Notes: generated from the sequence alone by a model not told the origin. A stretch of DNA of 43,628 bases from Deefgea rivuli DSM 18356 (GCF_000620145.1 NZ_JHVM01000020.1:1-43628); one strand, 5' to 3'. Positions 15,938 to 24,747 are shown, numbered from the stretch's first letter. Numbers and translations: made by a program.

Positions 15938-16727
15938 TTTCACCCTCGTCAGCAAAACCCTCGTAGCCTAATTTTCGAAGAAATTCTTTTGACAATCTCG
16001 ATACTGATTTGGCTACCGCTGTATTAGGTTCCGAAAACACAGACACTCTACGCATAATGGCCTCTTTGACCTTTACAGACTCAGGGAGTCGTTCATCGAA
16101 CACCATCCCGGGGAACGTTTCCAAAACCCGTGTTTCTGTTACTTTGTCGACACCTTTTCGTCCATCGAACATAGTTAAAAGTGCACCAAGAAACTGCAGA
16201 TTCGGATTTTTAGCGCGTTTTACTTCAATGACGGTAGCTTCAAGATCCTCAATCCCATCTAACGCATATTGATCACCCGCTTTAACGGGAACCAAGTAAT
16301 GCGTGGCCGCAGTCAACGCCATAAGCGTAAGTTTTCCCAAGTTGGGTGGGCAGTCGATGAGGATCAAATCGTAGGTTCCGACTGAAATCCGTCCCAGGTG
16401 CATCGCAATCAAATCGGTATCTTTTCGCCATAGCTCAATCTCAAGCTCTCGCATTTTCATAACCATGGGTAAGATCGAAACACCAGGAAAAATAGATTCG
16501 TAAATGCACTCTTCAATTCGAATATCCGGCCGTTGAATCAACGTAACTGCGGTGTAATTCAGTTTTTTCGGATTTGTTGGACTCAGCGTAGTTGATGAGT
16601 TGCTTTGAGGGTCAAGGTCGATAACTAAAACAGTCATGCCACGGCGAGCACATCCATCAGCAAGCTGAATCGTAGACGTACTCTTCCCTACGCCCCCTTT
16701 TTGATTAAATACAGCAACAACATCCAT
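15930..16727 (-). CDS. parA: ParA-family partition ATPase
   Basis: A 265-aa protein with the deviant Walker A motif FNQKGGVGKST at the very N-terminus, VLVIDLDPQSN (switch I region) and YDLILIDCPPNLG (Walker B). There is no N-terminal HTH, so it is the short type Ib form. The start at 16727 (MDVVAVFNQ) is typical; an upstream ATG at 16793 would add 22 aa. It overlaps parB by 8 bp, one operon. In type Ib systems ParB or another factor, not ParA, often binds the promoter dyads, which lie ~110-145 bp upstream. Confidence 0.93.
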   Translation of the reverse strand: MDVVAVFNQKGGVGKSTSTIQLADGCARRGMTVLVIDLDPQSNSSTTLSPTNPKKLNYTAVTLIQRPDIRIEECIYESIFPGVSILPMVMKMRELEIELWRKDTDLIAMHLGRISVGTYDLILIDCPPNLGKLTLMALTAATHYLVPVKAGDQYALDGIEDLEATVIEVKRAKNPNLQFLGALLTMFDGRKGVDKVTETRVLETFPGMVFDERLPESVKVKEAIMRRVSVFSEPNTAVAKSVSRLSKEFLRKLGYEGFADEGENE

Positions 16728-16833
16728 TTTGACGCACCGATCACGCAATAAACAACGGGAATTTTGGCACGATATCGTAGAGTAAGCAACCATAAAATTA
16801 CGTCAACAAAATTACAATAAAAAAACAATAATA

Positions 16834-16872
16834 CTTATAAATCAACATGTTATAAGTCGGAATAATTCCGAC
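16834..16872. promoter_or_regulatory. Two adjoining dyads upstream of parA (operator or parS)
   Basis: CTTATAA (16834-16840) / TTATAAG (16850-16856) is followed directly by the perfect palindrome GTCGGAATAATTCCGAC (16856-16872). They lie in an AT-rich stretch upstream of parA, the usual place for the autoregulatory site and often the centromere of small par operons. From 16873 to the IS at 17148 I see no gene. Confidence 0.6.
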
Positions 16873-17147
16873 AACAAAAACTGACATAATTATTTTTTTC
16901 AAACGGACTCGATACTACATAACTTACCCCATAAAATAACGCACAATCCTGCAACAACCGCACTTGAATCACGCAAAATACATCAAAAAAAAAGAATTCA
17001 TTGGGCATCTCTCTTTACTAACCTATAGAAGTTTTGAAATCCATTTGAAAATAGCAAAAATGTCATGTCATATTTCAACCAAGATCCAGTTTTTCGCCTT
17101 AATCAGACTGCATATTTGTCTCTGCATAAAAATAATGGGTTCAACAG

Positions 17148-17171
17148 TGAGCCGCATTGGGTTTCGCGGAG
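17148..17171. repeat. Left inverted repeat of the degenerate IS3
   Basis: A 24-bp terminus matching the right end at 21 of 24 positions. Its TG start is the typical IS3 family end. Confidence 0.8.
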
Positions 17172-17188
17172 CACTAACTCTTAAGAGA

Positions 17189-17502
17189 ATGGTGCTATAA
17201 AGCCCCCTTTCTCCTCCCGAAATCCGCGAACAGGTTGTTCATGTAGTCATTGAGCACCGTGCCGAATACCCTTCGAATGGGCAACTCTCGCTTCAGTTGG
17301 CTGCAAGCCCGAAATGCTGCGTACATGGTATCGCCAGCAGAGCAGCGCTACCGGTCAGCGAACCAATGCTAATTCAGCAGAGGCCGAACGCATTAAAGCG
17401 CTAGAACGCGAAGTGCGTGAACTTAAAAAGGCCAACGAAATTCTGCGACTGGCCAGCGCGTATTTCGCACAGGCGGAGCTCGACCGCCGCTTGAAATCGT
17501 AA
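17189..17502 (+). pseudogene. IS3 orfA, frameshifted
   Basis: The first half (PPEIREQVVHVVIEHRAEYP) and the second half (EWATLASVGCKPEMLRTWYR, then ALEREVRELKKANEILRLAS) are in different frames. The junction at about 17270-17275 reads CCT-TC-GAA where a codon of three bases is expected, a 1-base deletion. A stop (TAA, 17198) also interrupts the apparent start region. The coiled coil and the end (AYFAQAELDRR) are intact. Confidence 0.8.
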
Positions 17503-17507
17503 GGACA

Positions 17508-18374
17508 TTCATCGATTCCCATCGTGAGCAGCACGGGGTCGCCCCGTCTGCCTATCAACGTTATGCAGCTCGGCAGCGCAATCCAGCGTTGCGTTGCCAG
17601 CGCGCAGTCCGTGACGAGCAACTGAGCGGTGAAGTTGCGCGCATCTGGCAGATGAATCATCAGGTGTACGGTGCAATAAAAGTATGGCGGCAACTCAAAC
17701 GGGAGGGGCATGTTGTGGCGCGGTGTACGGTTGAGCGTTTGATGCGCAGCTAAGGTTTGCGCGGCGTATCACGTGGTAAAGCGATGCGAACGACGCGACC
17801 AGACCCAGCCGTTGTTTGCCCACGCGACCATGTGAACCGGCAATTCGTCGCAGAACAACCGAACCAGCTCTGGGTGTCGGATTTTACCTACATATCGACC
17901 TGGCAAGGCTTCGTGTATGTGGCGTTTGTCATTGATGTATTTGCCCGTTGCATTGTGAGCTGGCGGGTTAGTCGCAGCATGCAGACCGAGTTTGTGCTGG
18001 ATGCGCTGGAGCAAGCCCTTTGGGCGCGCCAGCCAGAGCGAGAGGCACTGATCCATCACAGTGATCGCGGTTCACAGTATGTATCGATTCGTTATACCGA
18101 GCGATTGACTGAGGCAGGTATCGAGCCATCTGTCGGTACGACTGGCGACAGTTACGACAATGCATTAGCGGAGACGATTAACGGACTCTACAAAGCGGAA
18201 GTGATCCATCGTTTGGGGCCTTGGAAAAGCCTAGAATCGGTGGAACTAGCGACATTGGAATGGGTTTCGTGGTTCAATCACCGTCGTTTGCTTGGGTCGA
18301 TTGGCCACATTCCACCAGCGGAAGCAGAAGCAAACTATTATCGTAATCAAAGCGAGCAGGCTATGTTGGCCTGA
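17508..18374 (+). pseudogene. IS3 orfB with a nonsense mutation
   Basis: From FIDSHREQHGVAPSAYQRYA to a C-terminus at 18374 the frame is whole apart from one TAA at 17751-17753 in MRS*GLRG. The DDE integrase core is complete: D in WVSDFTYIS, D in HSDRGSQYVS, and E in DNALAETINGLYKAE. One reversion would restore it. An internal TTG start at 17757 could express the catalytic domain only. Confidence 0.85.
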
Positions 18375-18389
18375 CTCAAACCAAACAGT

Positions 18390-18413
18390 CTCCGCGAAAC
18401 CCGGTGCGGTTCA
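18390..18413. repeat. Right inverted repeat of the degenerate IS3
   Basis: Inverted 24-bp terminus ending GGTGCGGTTCA at 18413, matching the left end. Confidence 0.8.
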
Positions 18414-18428
18414 TTTTATGGATAATTT

Positions 18429-18827
18429 ATGATCGATTCTTATAAGCCGCAGGTAGTTAATCTTCTACGGGCAGCACTTTTACAGAAAGAAACAGTGCAT
18501 TATTCTCAGCTTTACCAAATTTTTGACTCCGTAAGTCCACAGCTATTCGGTGGGGAGAATCTAAAAAATGCGGCGATACATAAGCTTTTAGAAGAGGCTG
18601 GACATGATTTAGCTCCAATCCAAGAAGCAATTGTTACCTGTGTCTTACGCTCAAAAATAGGGTTTCCTGGGCTAGGTTTTTTTGACGTGTTTAAAAATCA
18701 ACGTGGTACTGAATACCAAGCAATCGCAGGTGGAAACAGCATACAAGCCCTAACTGACGATCAAAAAAGACAAATTGTTGCTATCGAATACCAGAGAGCA
18801 TACAAATATATTACACAACAAAATTAG
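18429..18827 (+). CDS. Hypothetical protein
   Basis: A 132-aa protein starting MIDSYKPQVVNLLRAALLQK. It has the pattern VHYSQLYQIF...A..K.L.E......I...VTCVLR.K.GFPGLGFFDVF, which faintly recalls small uncharacterised proteins with a YSELA...GRPLLSALVV...GxPGxGFF motif. I cannot name it. It begins 15 bp after the IS3 right end, so its original promoter is probably lost or replaced. Confidence 0.55.
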   Translation: MIDSYKPQVVNLLRAALLQKETVHYSQLYQIFDSVSPQLFGGENLKNAAIHKLLEEAGHDLAPIQEAIVTCVLRSKIGFPGLGFFDVFKNQRGTEYQAIAGGNSIQALTDDQKRQIVAIEYQRAYKYITQQN

Positions 18828-19070
18828 AAGTTGAAGAACTGTTTGGATGAAATATCCAACTGAGCGAAAGGTGACTTTGTAAGCCAAATTTATATTCTAT
18901 CGGTTTCAGCTCATGCTAAGACACATCATTGCTGCATCCGCCTTGGCCGAATTGCTGAAGCGTGCATATACAATGATGAGTGTCAGCAATCGTCATATTC
19001 ATGGCATCACTGGCAAACAGCTTTGGTCGATTTATCAGCTTCAAGGTAATAACCACATGGAGGCAGAAGA

Positions 19071-19346
19071 TCAATTCAACGCATCTTTAAGTGCTTTGGC
19101 TACGGTGAATTTCGCGGCATTCGAAGCCGAAATAGTCAAAGCCTCCCCAGTTTTTGGATTTCGACCTTGGCGCTCTGGTTTAGCTTGAGCAGAAAACTTA
19201 CCCAAGCCAATCAAAGTCACTTCATCACCAGCTTTTAGGGTTTCAGTAATCACGGCAGCCAAGCTTTCAAGTACCGCTTCGATGTCTTTTTTGTTGGCTA
19301 GGCCAGAGTGGTTTTGAAGTGCGGTAATCAATTCTGCTTTATTCAT
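19071..19346 (-). CDS. HU-family nucleoid protein
   Basis: A 91-aa protein with the complete HU/IHF fold: MNKAELITALQNHSGL, KDIEAVLESLAAVITETLK, the core GDEVTLIGLGKFSA and the DNA-grasping arm PERQGRNPKTGEAL. HU bends DNA and is a known cofactor of serine resolvases at res sites. Its start overlaps the end of the resolvase gene by 8 bp, so the two form an operon, suggesting a plasmid-encoded accessory factor for resolution. Confidence 0.93.
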   Translation of the reverse strand: MNKAELITALQNHSGLANKKDIEAVLESLAAVITETLKAGDEVTLIGLGKFSAQAKPERQGRNPKTGEALTISASNAAKFTVAKALKDALN

Positions 19347-19980
19347 GGTTCGATCCTGATGGTGGTATTTGATTTTGATGAAGCGCCCAGATGCGCTTAA
19401 CTTGGCTTTCGCTACAACCGGCTAACTCAGCAGTGCGCTTGATCGTGTGTCCTGATGTTCGCAATGCAATGATACGCTGATGAGTTACCGCATCTGATTG
19501 GCGACCAGTGTATTTACCTGCAGCCTTAGCCAATTGCACACCTTGGTGCTGACGTTCTCGGCGAGTTTCATAATCGTCACGAGCCATTTGTAGAGCAAGT
19601 TTAAGCAATAATTCTTGCACTGATTCCAACACAATTTTCGCAATACTGTCGGTCTCAGCGGCCAAGTCAGACAAATCAACTAGACCTGGTACTGCCAACT
19701 TTGCCCCTTTGGCGCGGATCGATGCAATCAATTGTTCCGCTTCAGCTAAGGGTAAGCGGCTAATCCTATCCATTTTTTCAGCTACGACAACTTCGTTCGG
19801 TTGCAGATCAGCGATCAGTCGCAGTAGTTCTGGTCGATCTGCACGTGCGCCTGATGCCTTCTCTCGATACACCCCCGCGATATAGAAACCAGCAGCTCGG
19901 GTACTGTGTTCGATTTCTGTTTGTCGGGTCAGGTCTTGCTCGTCGGTACTGACACGCAGATAAATTCGGGCAACTTTCAT
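19339..19980 (-). CDS. Serine recombinase (plasmid resolvase)
   Basis: A 213-aa protein. The N-terminal catalytic domain has the nucleophile Ser in IYLRVSTDEQ, and ASGARADRPELLRLIADL and EKMDRISRLPLAEAEQLI follow as in resolvases. A long E-helix-like region (AKIVLESVQELLLKLAL) and a C-terminal HTH (HTIKRTAELAGCSESQVKRI) complete it. It should resolve plasmid multimers at a res site upstream of its gene. That region is now cut by the Tn5053-like transposon 78 bp upstream of the start. Confidence 0.92.
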   Translation of the reverse strand: MKVARIYLRVSTDEQDLTRQTEIEHSTRAAGFYIAGVYREKASGARADRPELLRLIADLQPNEVVVAEKMDRISRLPLAEAEQLIASIRAKGAKLAVPGLVDLSDLAAETDSIAKIVLESVQELLLKLALQMARDDYETRRERQHQGVQLAKAAGKYTGRQSDAVTHQRIIALRTSGHTIKRTAELAGCSESQVKRIWALHQNQIPPSGSNHE

Positions 19981-19999
19981 GAGCGATGGCCAATTTGAG

Positions 20000-20024
20000 T
20001 ATAGGTAACTTGACCACTACTATA
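20000..20024. promoter_or_regulatory. Probable res subsite upstream of the resolvase
   Basis: A 25-bp imperfect dyad with ends TATAG and CTATA that contains TAACTTGACCACT (20006-20018). The same 13-mer with one change lies beyond the transposon at 24764, which suggests that a multi-subsite res was split. Position and length fit a resolvase subsite. Confidence 0.5.
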
Positions 20025-20058
20025 GCATGTAGCCAATAACTCTCTACGCAATTTAAAT

Positions 20059-20083
20059 TGTCATTTTCAGAAGACGATTGCAC
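20059..20083. repeat. Tn5053-family inverted repeat, tniR side
   Basis: 25 bp, starting TGTCATTTTCAGAAGACG and ending ATTGCAC, identical to the other end. An internal related copy (ATCAGAAGTCGCGTGCA) follows about 10 bp inside, as expected for TniA binding sites. Confidence 0.95.
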
Positions 20084-20123
20084 CAATATCAGAAGTCGCG
20101 TGCAAGCACTGCGAGTATTGCAT

Positions 20124-20738
20124 TTAAACCTGAGAAAGCAGCTTTTCACCATCACCCCGTAATTCACCTTTCGGCGAGACATGCCGGTATAGCGTTTGCC
20201 GCGTGATACCCAGCTCTTTGCATAAATCACCGACTTTGGTTTCAGGCTGTCCCATTGCTGCCATCGCAAGTCGCAGTTTAGCTGCCGTCATTTTGTACTT
20301 AGCGCCACCTTTACGGCCTCGCGCTCGTGCTGAAGCCAAACCCGCTTTGGTACGCTCTGAAATAAGCTCTCGTTCAAATTCAGCCAGCGCAGCAAAAATG
20401 CCAAACACCAGTTTGCCGCTGGCGGTCGTGGTATCTATATCGGCACCATGGCAGGTCAAAACTTTAAAACCTACGCCACGTTGATTCAGTTCGTGCACCG
20501 TGTTAACCAAGTGACGCAAGTTGCGCCCAAGCCGATCCAGCTTCCAGACCAGTAAAGTATCGCCATCCCGTAATGCTTTCAAACAAGAGGTTAAGCCAGG
20601 ACGCTCGTCTTTCTTTCCTGAAATTTGATCTTCATACAACTGTTCAGCATTTACCCCTGCCGCTATCAGTGCGTCGCGCTGCAAGTCCGTAACTTGCGAG
20701 CCATCATCTTTCGAGATCCGCATATAGCCAATCAGCAT
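20124..20738 (-). CDS. tniR: TniR serine resolvase of the Tn5053-like transposon
   Basis: A 204-aa protein. The catalytic Ser lies in GYMRISKDDGSQ, followed by YEDQISGKKDERPGL, VWKLDRLGRNLRHLV and FAALAEFERELISERTKAG, all typical of Tn3-like resolvases. A C-terminal HTH (KVGDLCKELGITRQTLYRH) binds res. It resolves the cointegrate made by TniABQ. A dyad between tniR and tniQ (20747-20774) is its likely res subsite. Confidence 0.93.
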   Translation of the reverse strand: MLIGYMRISKDDGSQVTDLQRDALIAAGVNAEQLYEDQISGKKDERPGLTSCLKALRDGDTLLVWKLDRLGRNLRHLVNTVHELNQRGVGFKVLTCHGADIDTTTASGKLVFGIFAALAEFERELISERTKAGLASARARGRKGGAKYKMTAAKLRLAMAAMGQPETKVGDLCKELGITRQTLYRHVSPKGELRGDGEKLLSQV

Positions 20739-20746
20739 ATTTCACC

Positions 20747-20774
20747 TGTCACTTAGACGTTCGATTATGTGACA
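20747..20774. promoter_or_regulatory. res subsite between tniR and tniQ
   Basis: TGTCAC (20747-20752) and GTGACA (20769-20774) form the ends of a 28-bp dyad immediately upstream of tniR. The position matches the res site of Tn5053-family elements. Confidence 0.65.
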
Positions 20775-20798
20775 GTGTGAGCCAGAAAATTTTCTCAG

Positions 20799-22019
20799 TC
20801 AAAATTCGTCACTTAACACGTCATTTTGTCTACGACATGTAAAGGGACTACCGGGAACATAATGTGACAAGAATTCAGGAGGGACGCCATCCTTGACAAA
20901 CGTGACGCGTAAGCTCTCCAACGATTCGGGGTCGTGTCGTCGTCCATAAGATGCGAGCGCGAATAGGGAGCGGGCGGTTTCAGCGTTGTATCGCGCTTCG
21001 GCGACAGCCTCGTTGATCGCCTTGACCGCTGCCTGCCAGTAGTTGACCAGTTCCTTTTTTCGCCCGACTACCGGTAGACCATTGGTGAACTCGGCCTGCT
21101 GCTCCGGCAGGAACAACGCAGCCTGCTCCCCGCGTGGGTTTAACACCCGAGATTCGATCAGTTCCATTGCGGTGGCCGCCGCTTCGAGCATCTGCAACTG
21201 TATCGCCTGATCCAGAATTTCGTAGGGATGCCACAGACTTTGCCCAGCGCGCAGCGAATGGCCACTACGTTCCCAGACGTAGCGAATGCTGTCTGAGCAG
21301 CCCCCACACTGCGAGAGTGGGGTGTTCAATTCATCGAGGAATGTACGCAGCAGCCGAAACCAGATCCCTGCATGGATTCGTCGGCGCGGCAGCTCCACAT
21401 ATCCCTTCGTCAACGCCAGCCAGGTACGCTGATCCATCAGCGCCATCGCGTTACCGACCATACGCGGCGCAGCGTCGGCGTTTTCCCAGCCGATATATTG
21501 CCCCGGTACGCCCCAACAGGATTCCAGCCAGCAGCCATGCAGCGGACAGCTCAGCATCAATGGTAATTTCCACGCGAGCAATACAGCTTGATTCGCTGGG
21601 TCATTCAGGCAGAGCGGGCAAGCCCGCTGGAGAGGTAGGCAAGGCTGCCACACGCGCCAGCTTGTGATTGACCTTGTCTTACGGTCGCGCTTCGGCAGCA
21701 ACACCGAGAACTGAAACACATAAGTTTCCAAAGCAGCAGGAACCGAGTCATTGAGACTGTCCAGCAGCCACGGCACCCAACCAGCGAAGCTCATGCAGCG
21801 CAGCCGATCCAATTCGATACCGCTCCGTTGTGAGAGCGCCATCAGCAGCGACAAGGGGGGCGCGGTGTCCAGATCATCAACAAGCCCATGACCGAGATCG
21901 TGTTCCAGTAGGTCGTGCACATCCATCTTGTAGCAAGCTGCAACACGATTGAGCCATGAAGATAGGGCTTCCCCTTCTTTTGGTGCCGGATGCAACGGCC
22001 AGCGTGAAGCTGGCTTCAC
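20799..22019 (-). CDS. tniQ: TniQ transposition protein
   Basis: A 406-aa protein. The TniQ N-terminal region (HPAPKEGEALSSWLNRVAACYK) is followed by a zinc-finger-like Cys/His set (CPLCLNDPANQA, CPLHGCWLESCW). TniQ is a targeting or assembly factor required for Tn5053 transposition and is the relative of the TniQ of CRISPR-associated transposons. Its ATG overlaps the tniB stop (22016-22019), indicating translational coupling. Confidence 0.93.
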   Translation of the reverse strand: MKPASRWPLHPAPKEGEALSSWLNRVAACYKMDVHDLLEHDLGHGLVDDLDTAPPLSLLMALSQRSGIELDRLRCMSFAGWVPWLLDSLNDSVPAALETYVFQFSVLLPKRDRKTRSITSWRVWQPCLPLQRACPLCLNDPANQAVLLAWKLPLMLSCPLHGCWLESCWGVPGQYIGWENADAAPRMVGNAMALMDQRTWLALTKGYVELPRRRIHAGIWFRLLRTFLDELNTPLSQCGGCSDSIRYVWERSGHSLRAGQSLWHPYEILDQAIQLQMLEAAATAMELIESRVLNPRGEQAALFLPEQQAEFTNGLPVVGRKKELVNYWQAAVKAINEAVAEARYNAETARSLFALASYGRRHDPESLESLRVTFVKDGVPPEFLSHYVPGSPFTCRRQNDVLSDEF

Positions 22020-22924
22020 ATCAATTCCCGCTCGAATTTTCGACGCCGCTCGCTGGGGCCAGTGTAATCGGCCATGCTGAGCGTACGGTGGTTGATCGCT
22101 TCCTCACCGCCATCGACGGCGGCAATCGCCGCAGCCATTAGCAAGTGTGTCAATTCTCCGATCGTGCCCTCGCTGCGCGTGAGCAGGTAGCGAGCCATGT
22201 CCAATGTGGAAATTGGCGAGGGTTGCCGCAGCGGGAGCGATGCGGCGAAGCTGGCCAGCAGCGAACAGCAATCCTCGTTGGCCTCCCACAATGGCAACAT
22301 CATCGGCTCAAACCGGTTCTCCAGTTGGTCATCCGAACGAATGGCCAAGTAGGCGTCACGCGTGCCAACGCCGACCAGTGGTATGCGTAATTCGTTGCCG
22401 AGGAAGCGCAGCAGATTGAGGAATTCTCGGCGGTTAACACTGTTACCAGCCAAGACATTGTGTAGCTCGTCGATTATCAGCATGCGCACACCGACCTTCC
22501 GGAGTAAGGTCAATGCCAGTTGTTCTATTTCTGGCAGTCGTGGGCGCGGGCGCAGTGGCGCGCCCATTGCCGCGAGCAGCGCGACGTAGAAGCGAATTAC
22601 CGACGGTTCGGATGGCATCTGCACAACCAGCACCGGGATGTGTTCCTGATCTGCATCGGCGCTAGACGGATGCGAGCGCCGGAACTTCTCGATGATCATC
22701 GACTTGCCGTTGTTCGTCGGGCCAACCAGCAGCAGATTGGGCATGCGCTGCTTGTTCGGCCATGCATATAGGGTTTCCAGCCAGTTTAACGCTTCGACCG
22801 CGCGCGGATAGCCGATCCAGCGGTCAGTGCGAAGGCGCTGAATGCGCTCGTCCGTCGGCAGTTGAGCCAGCCCCTGCGCCACTGGCAACAGGTGCGACAA
22901 GTCGATGATGGGATATTCATCCAT
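22016..22924 (-). CDS. tniB: TniB AAA+ ATPase of transposition
   Basis: A 302-aa protein from MDEYPIIDLSHLLP. Walker A is LLLVGPTNNGKSM and Walker B MLIIDELHNVL, followed by the sensor region (LVGVGTRDAYLAI). It is the MuB/TnsC-like ATPase that selects target DNA and activates TniA. Very close to Tn5053 TniB as I remember it. The start lies just inside the tniA 3' end region. Confidence 0.94.
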   Translation of the reverse strand: MDEYPIIDLSHLLPVAQGLAQLPTDERIQRLRTDRWIGYPRAVEALNWLETLYAWPNKQRMPNLLLVGPTNNGKSMIIEKFRRSHPSSADADQEHIPVLVVQMPSEPSVIRFYVALLAAMGAPLRPRPRLPEIEQLALTLLRKVGVRMLIIDELHNVLAGNSVNRREFLNLLRFLGNELRIPLVGVGTRDAYLAIRSDDQLENRFEPMMLPLWEANEDCCSLLASFAASLPLRQPSPISTLDMARYLLTRSEGTIGELTHLLMAAAIAAVDGGEEAINHRTLSMADYTGPSERRRKFERELM

Positions 22925-22926
22925 GG

Positions 22927-24606
22927 CTACCACTCCTCAATCTGGTCGAACGGTTTGGCCGCTAACAAGTTGCCTGTCTGCCGGTCAGCAACGTCAGTTT
23001 CCGGCGGCGTCAGCTTGCCCGGCGAAACCGACGCCTTGATATGCAGACGTCGCTCAGCATCGCGCCGCGCCTTGCGCGTAGCTTTTTGTGCGGTAGTCAC
23101 GATTTCACGCATCTGCCCGATCATGCGAAATAGTGCCGATTCATCGACCTGTTCGCGCCCTTGCTGCCGCAGTTTCTCTAGCGCTTGCCGTTGTTCCCAC
23201 AAGGTGACAGCCGGGTGCGACAAAGTACGGTAGGGTATTTCCAGATAATGCTGCCCTTCTGGTTCCAGCACCCAGACACGGCTAATGTCGCGCGGGTCGC
23301 GCCGAATCAGGAAGGCGGGCAAGCGATCACGTCGCGCAATCCATGGTTTGAGTGCATCAGCATAGTAGTGAATGTGGTCGATAACGAAGCCGGTACGGGT
23401 CAGCGTGCGCCGAATGATGGGCAGAAAATCAACTAAAAAAGCTGTGGCGTGGGTGACGATGGCCGGTACTCCGACACGCGCTACCGCCTCGATCCAGCGC
23501 GCGGCAGGCGGTTGGAGCAGGCCATTATGCACGGAGCCGTGATAAGTACCGACCGCCAATGTGAGCCAGCGTTCCAGCTCGCGTAGTGTCAGAACGGCCT
23601 TGTTTTCTGAATCATATTCCCCGCGCTGGCGAGGATTTGAGAAGGTCGTGCCCGGCAATTCGTCGTGGATCATCTGCATCGCCGTGCCGATGATCCGTTC
23701 CACGATGCCACCATAATGCGGTTGCCCAGGTGGGCGATAATCCAACTGGATGCCATGCTGCTCGCAACCACGTCGCAAAGCTTCGCTTTTGAACTCAGCG
23801 GCATTATCTAGGTAAAGTAATTTTGGCTTGCCGCTCATAGGCCAGCCCATTTCCACTTTCAGCCCTTCTAGCCAAGGACGCTTGTCGCAAGCAACATGCA
23901 CAAGGCACAGACCGACAGAAACTGCGGACGGCGCTTCCAGTGTGATGACCATACCGAGCACGCAGCGGGTGAACACGTCGATAGCGATAGTCAGGTACGG
24001 GCGGCCAATCAGTTGCCGATCGCGCTCATCGACAACGATCAAGTCAATCACGGTGTGGTCGATCTGTATCTGCTCCAGTGGCAAGGTAATTGACGGCGGA
24101 ACACCGCCGACACCTTGCAAGTCACGGGAGGCATCTTCGCCTTCTCGACTGCGAGTCGTTTTTAGCGGGTCGAGATTGGCGATTCGTAAGGCCACGGTAT
24201 TACGCGCAGGCACTCGCAGCTTTTGTGTTTTACAAGCCTGCGCGACTTCGCGGTGAAATGCCGACAAGCTGCGTTTCTGCTTAGTTAGGAAGCGCTTTTG
24301 CAATAGCTCACGGATGATGTTCTCGACTGATTCTGGTAAACGGCCCTTACCTTTCCCACCTCCAGATTGGCTGGGTAGCAAGTCTGTCATCAGGCCGGAG
24401 CCTTGCTGGGCTCGACGAATCAAAACGTATATCTGTCGCCGGGAAACCCCTAGTGCTTGAGCGGCAACATCGGCGGCCTGATGGCCGACCACTTCAAGCG
24501 ATGCCAGCGGCCTGATAATTTCCATTTGATGTCGGGCTTGTTCCCATGCCTCGTCGGACAAGGTTGCCACGCCGTGCTCGGAAATCCGTGGAGTATCGGT
24601 CGCCAT
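22927..24606 (-). CDS. tniA: TniA DDE transposase
   Basis: A 559-aa protein from MATDTPRISEHGVATLSDE, the start conserved in Tn5053 TniA. N-terminal HTH region (AAQALGVSRRQIYVLIRRAQ), then an rve-type integrase core with D in QIDHTVIDL, D in LLYLDNAAEFKSEA and E in HYGGIVERIIG, then a Mu-type C-terminal domain (LPAFLIRRDPRDISRVWVLE). It cuts the ends and joins them to target DNA. No defect seen. Confidence 0.95.
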   Translation of the reverse strand: MATDTPRISEHGVATLSDEAWEQARHQMEIIRPLASLEVVGHQAADVAAQALGVSRRQIYVLIRRAQQGSGLMTDLLPSQSGGGKGKGRLPESVENIIRELLQKRFLTKQKRSLSAFHREVAQACKTQKLRVPARNTVALRIANLDPLKTTRSREGEDASRDLQGVGGVPPSITLPLEQIQIDHTVIDLIVVDERDRQLIGRPYLTIAIDVFTRCVLGMVITLEAPSAVSVGLCLVHVACDKRPWLEGLKVEMGWPMSGKPKLLYLDNAAEFKSEALRRGCEQHGIQLDYRPPGQPHYGGIVERIIGTAMQMIHDELPGTTFSNPRQRGEYDSENKAVLTLRELERWLTLAVGTYHGSVHNGLLQPPAARWIEAVARVGVPAIVTHATAFLVDFLPIIRRTLTRTGFVIDHIHYYADALKPWIARRDRLPAFLIRRDPRDISRVWVLEPEGQHYLEIPYRTLSHPAVTLWEQRQALEKLRQQGREQVDESALFRMIGQMREIVTTAQKATRKARRDAERRLHIKASVSPGKLTPPETDVADRQTGNLLAAKPFDQIEEW

Positions 24607-24722
24607 GATCAGCTCGCTTTGGTGCACACTAGTATTGAGCATAGTCGAGATTGGTGCAGACGACTGCTGATACTAGCTTGTCAGAAGTCGCCTGCACGAC
24701 AGCCGTTACGCCCAATTAACTG

Positions 24723-24747
24723 GTGCAATCGTCTTCTGAAAATGACA
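24723..24747. repeat. Tn5053-family inverted repeat, tniA side
   Basis: 25 bp ending TCTGAAAATGACA at 24747, the exact inverse of the left end. Two related internal copies (TCAGAAGTCGCCTGCAC near 24680 and GTGCAGACGACTGCTGA near 24655) precede it. Confidence 0.95.

Larger units (their letters stand above)
17148..18413 (+). mobile_element. Degenerate IS3-family element, 1266 bp
   Basis: Both inverted repeats are present. Left 17148-17171 starts TGAGCCGCATTGGG; right 18390-18413, inverted, starts TGAACCGCACCGGG; both continue TTTCGCGGAG. orfA carries a 1-base deletion and a broken start, and orfB an in-frame stop, so the copy is dead unless complemented. The flanks (CAG and TTT) are not a target duplication, suggesting age or a later rearrangement. 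Confidence 0.85.
20059..24747 (-). mobile_element. Tn5053/Tn402-family transposon without cargo
   Basis: A 4689-bp element bounded by perfect 25-bp inverted repeats starting TGTCATTTTCAGAAGACG and containing only tniA, tniB, tniQ and tniR. In Tn5053 and Tn402 relatives, mercury genes or an integron lie between tniR and the outer end; here only ~40 bp separate tniR from the repeat. TAAAT lies directly outside the left end (20054-20058) and, one base removed, outside the right end (24749-24753), an imperfect 5-bp target duplication. Confidence 0.92.

Noticed and set aside
18913..19188. Plus-strand 91-codon gene
   Set aside because: Its second half is antisense to the HU gene. The first half could be a remnant but shows no recognisable domain.
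20059..24747. CRISPR-associated or Tn7-type transposon
   Set aside because: TniQ is present, but tniR, the end sequences and the gene order are those of Tn5053/Tn402, and there are no cas or tnsD/E genes.
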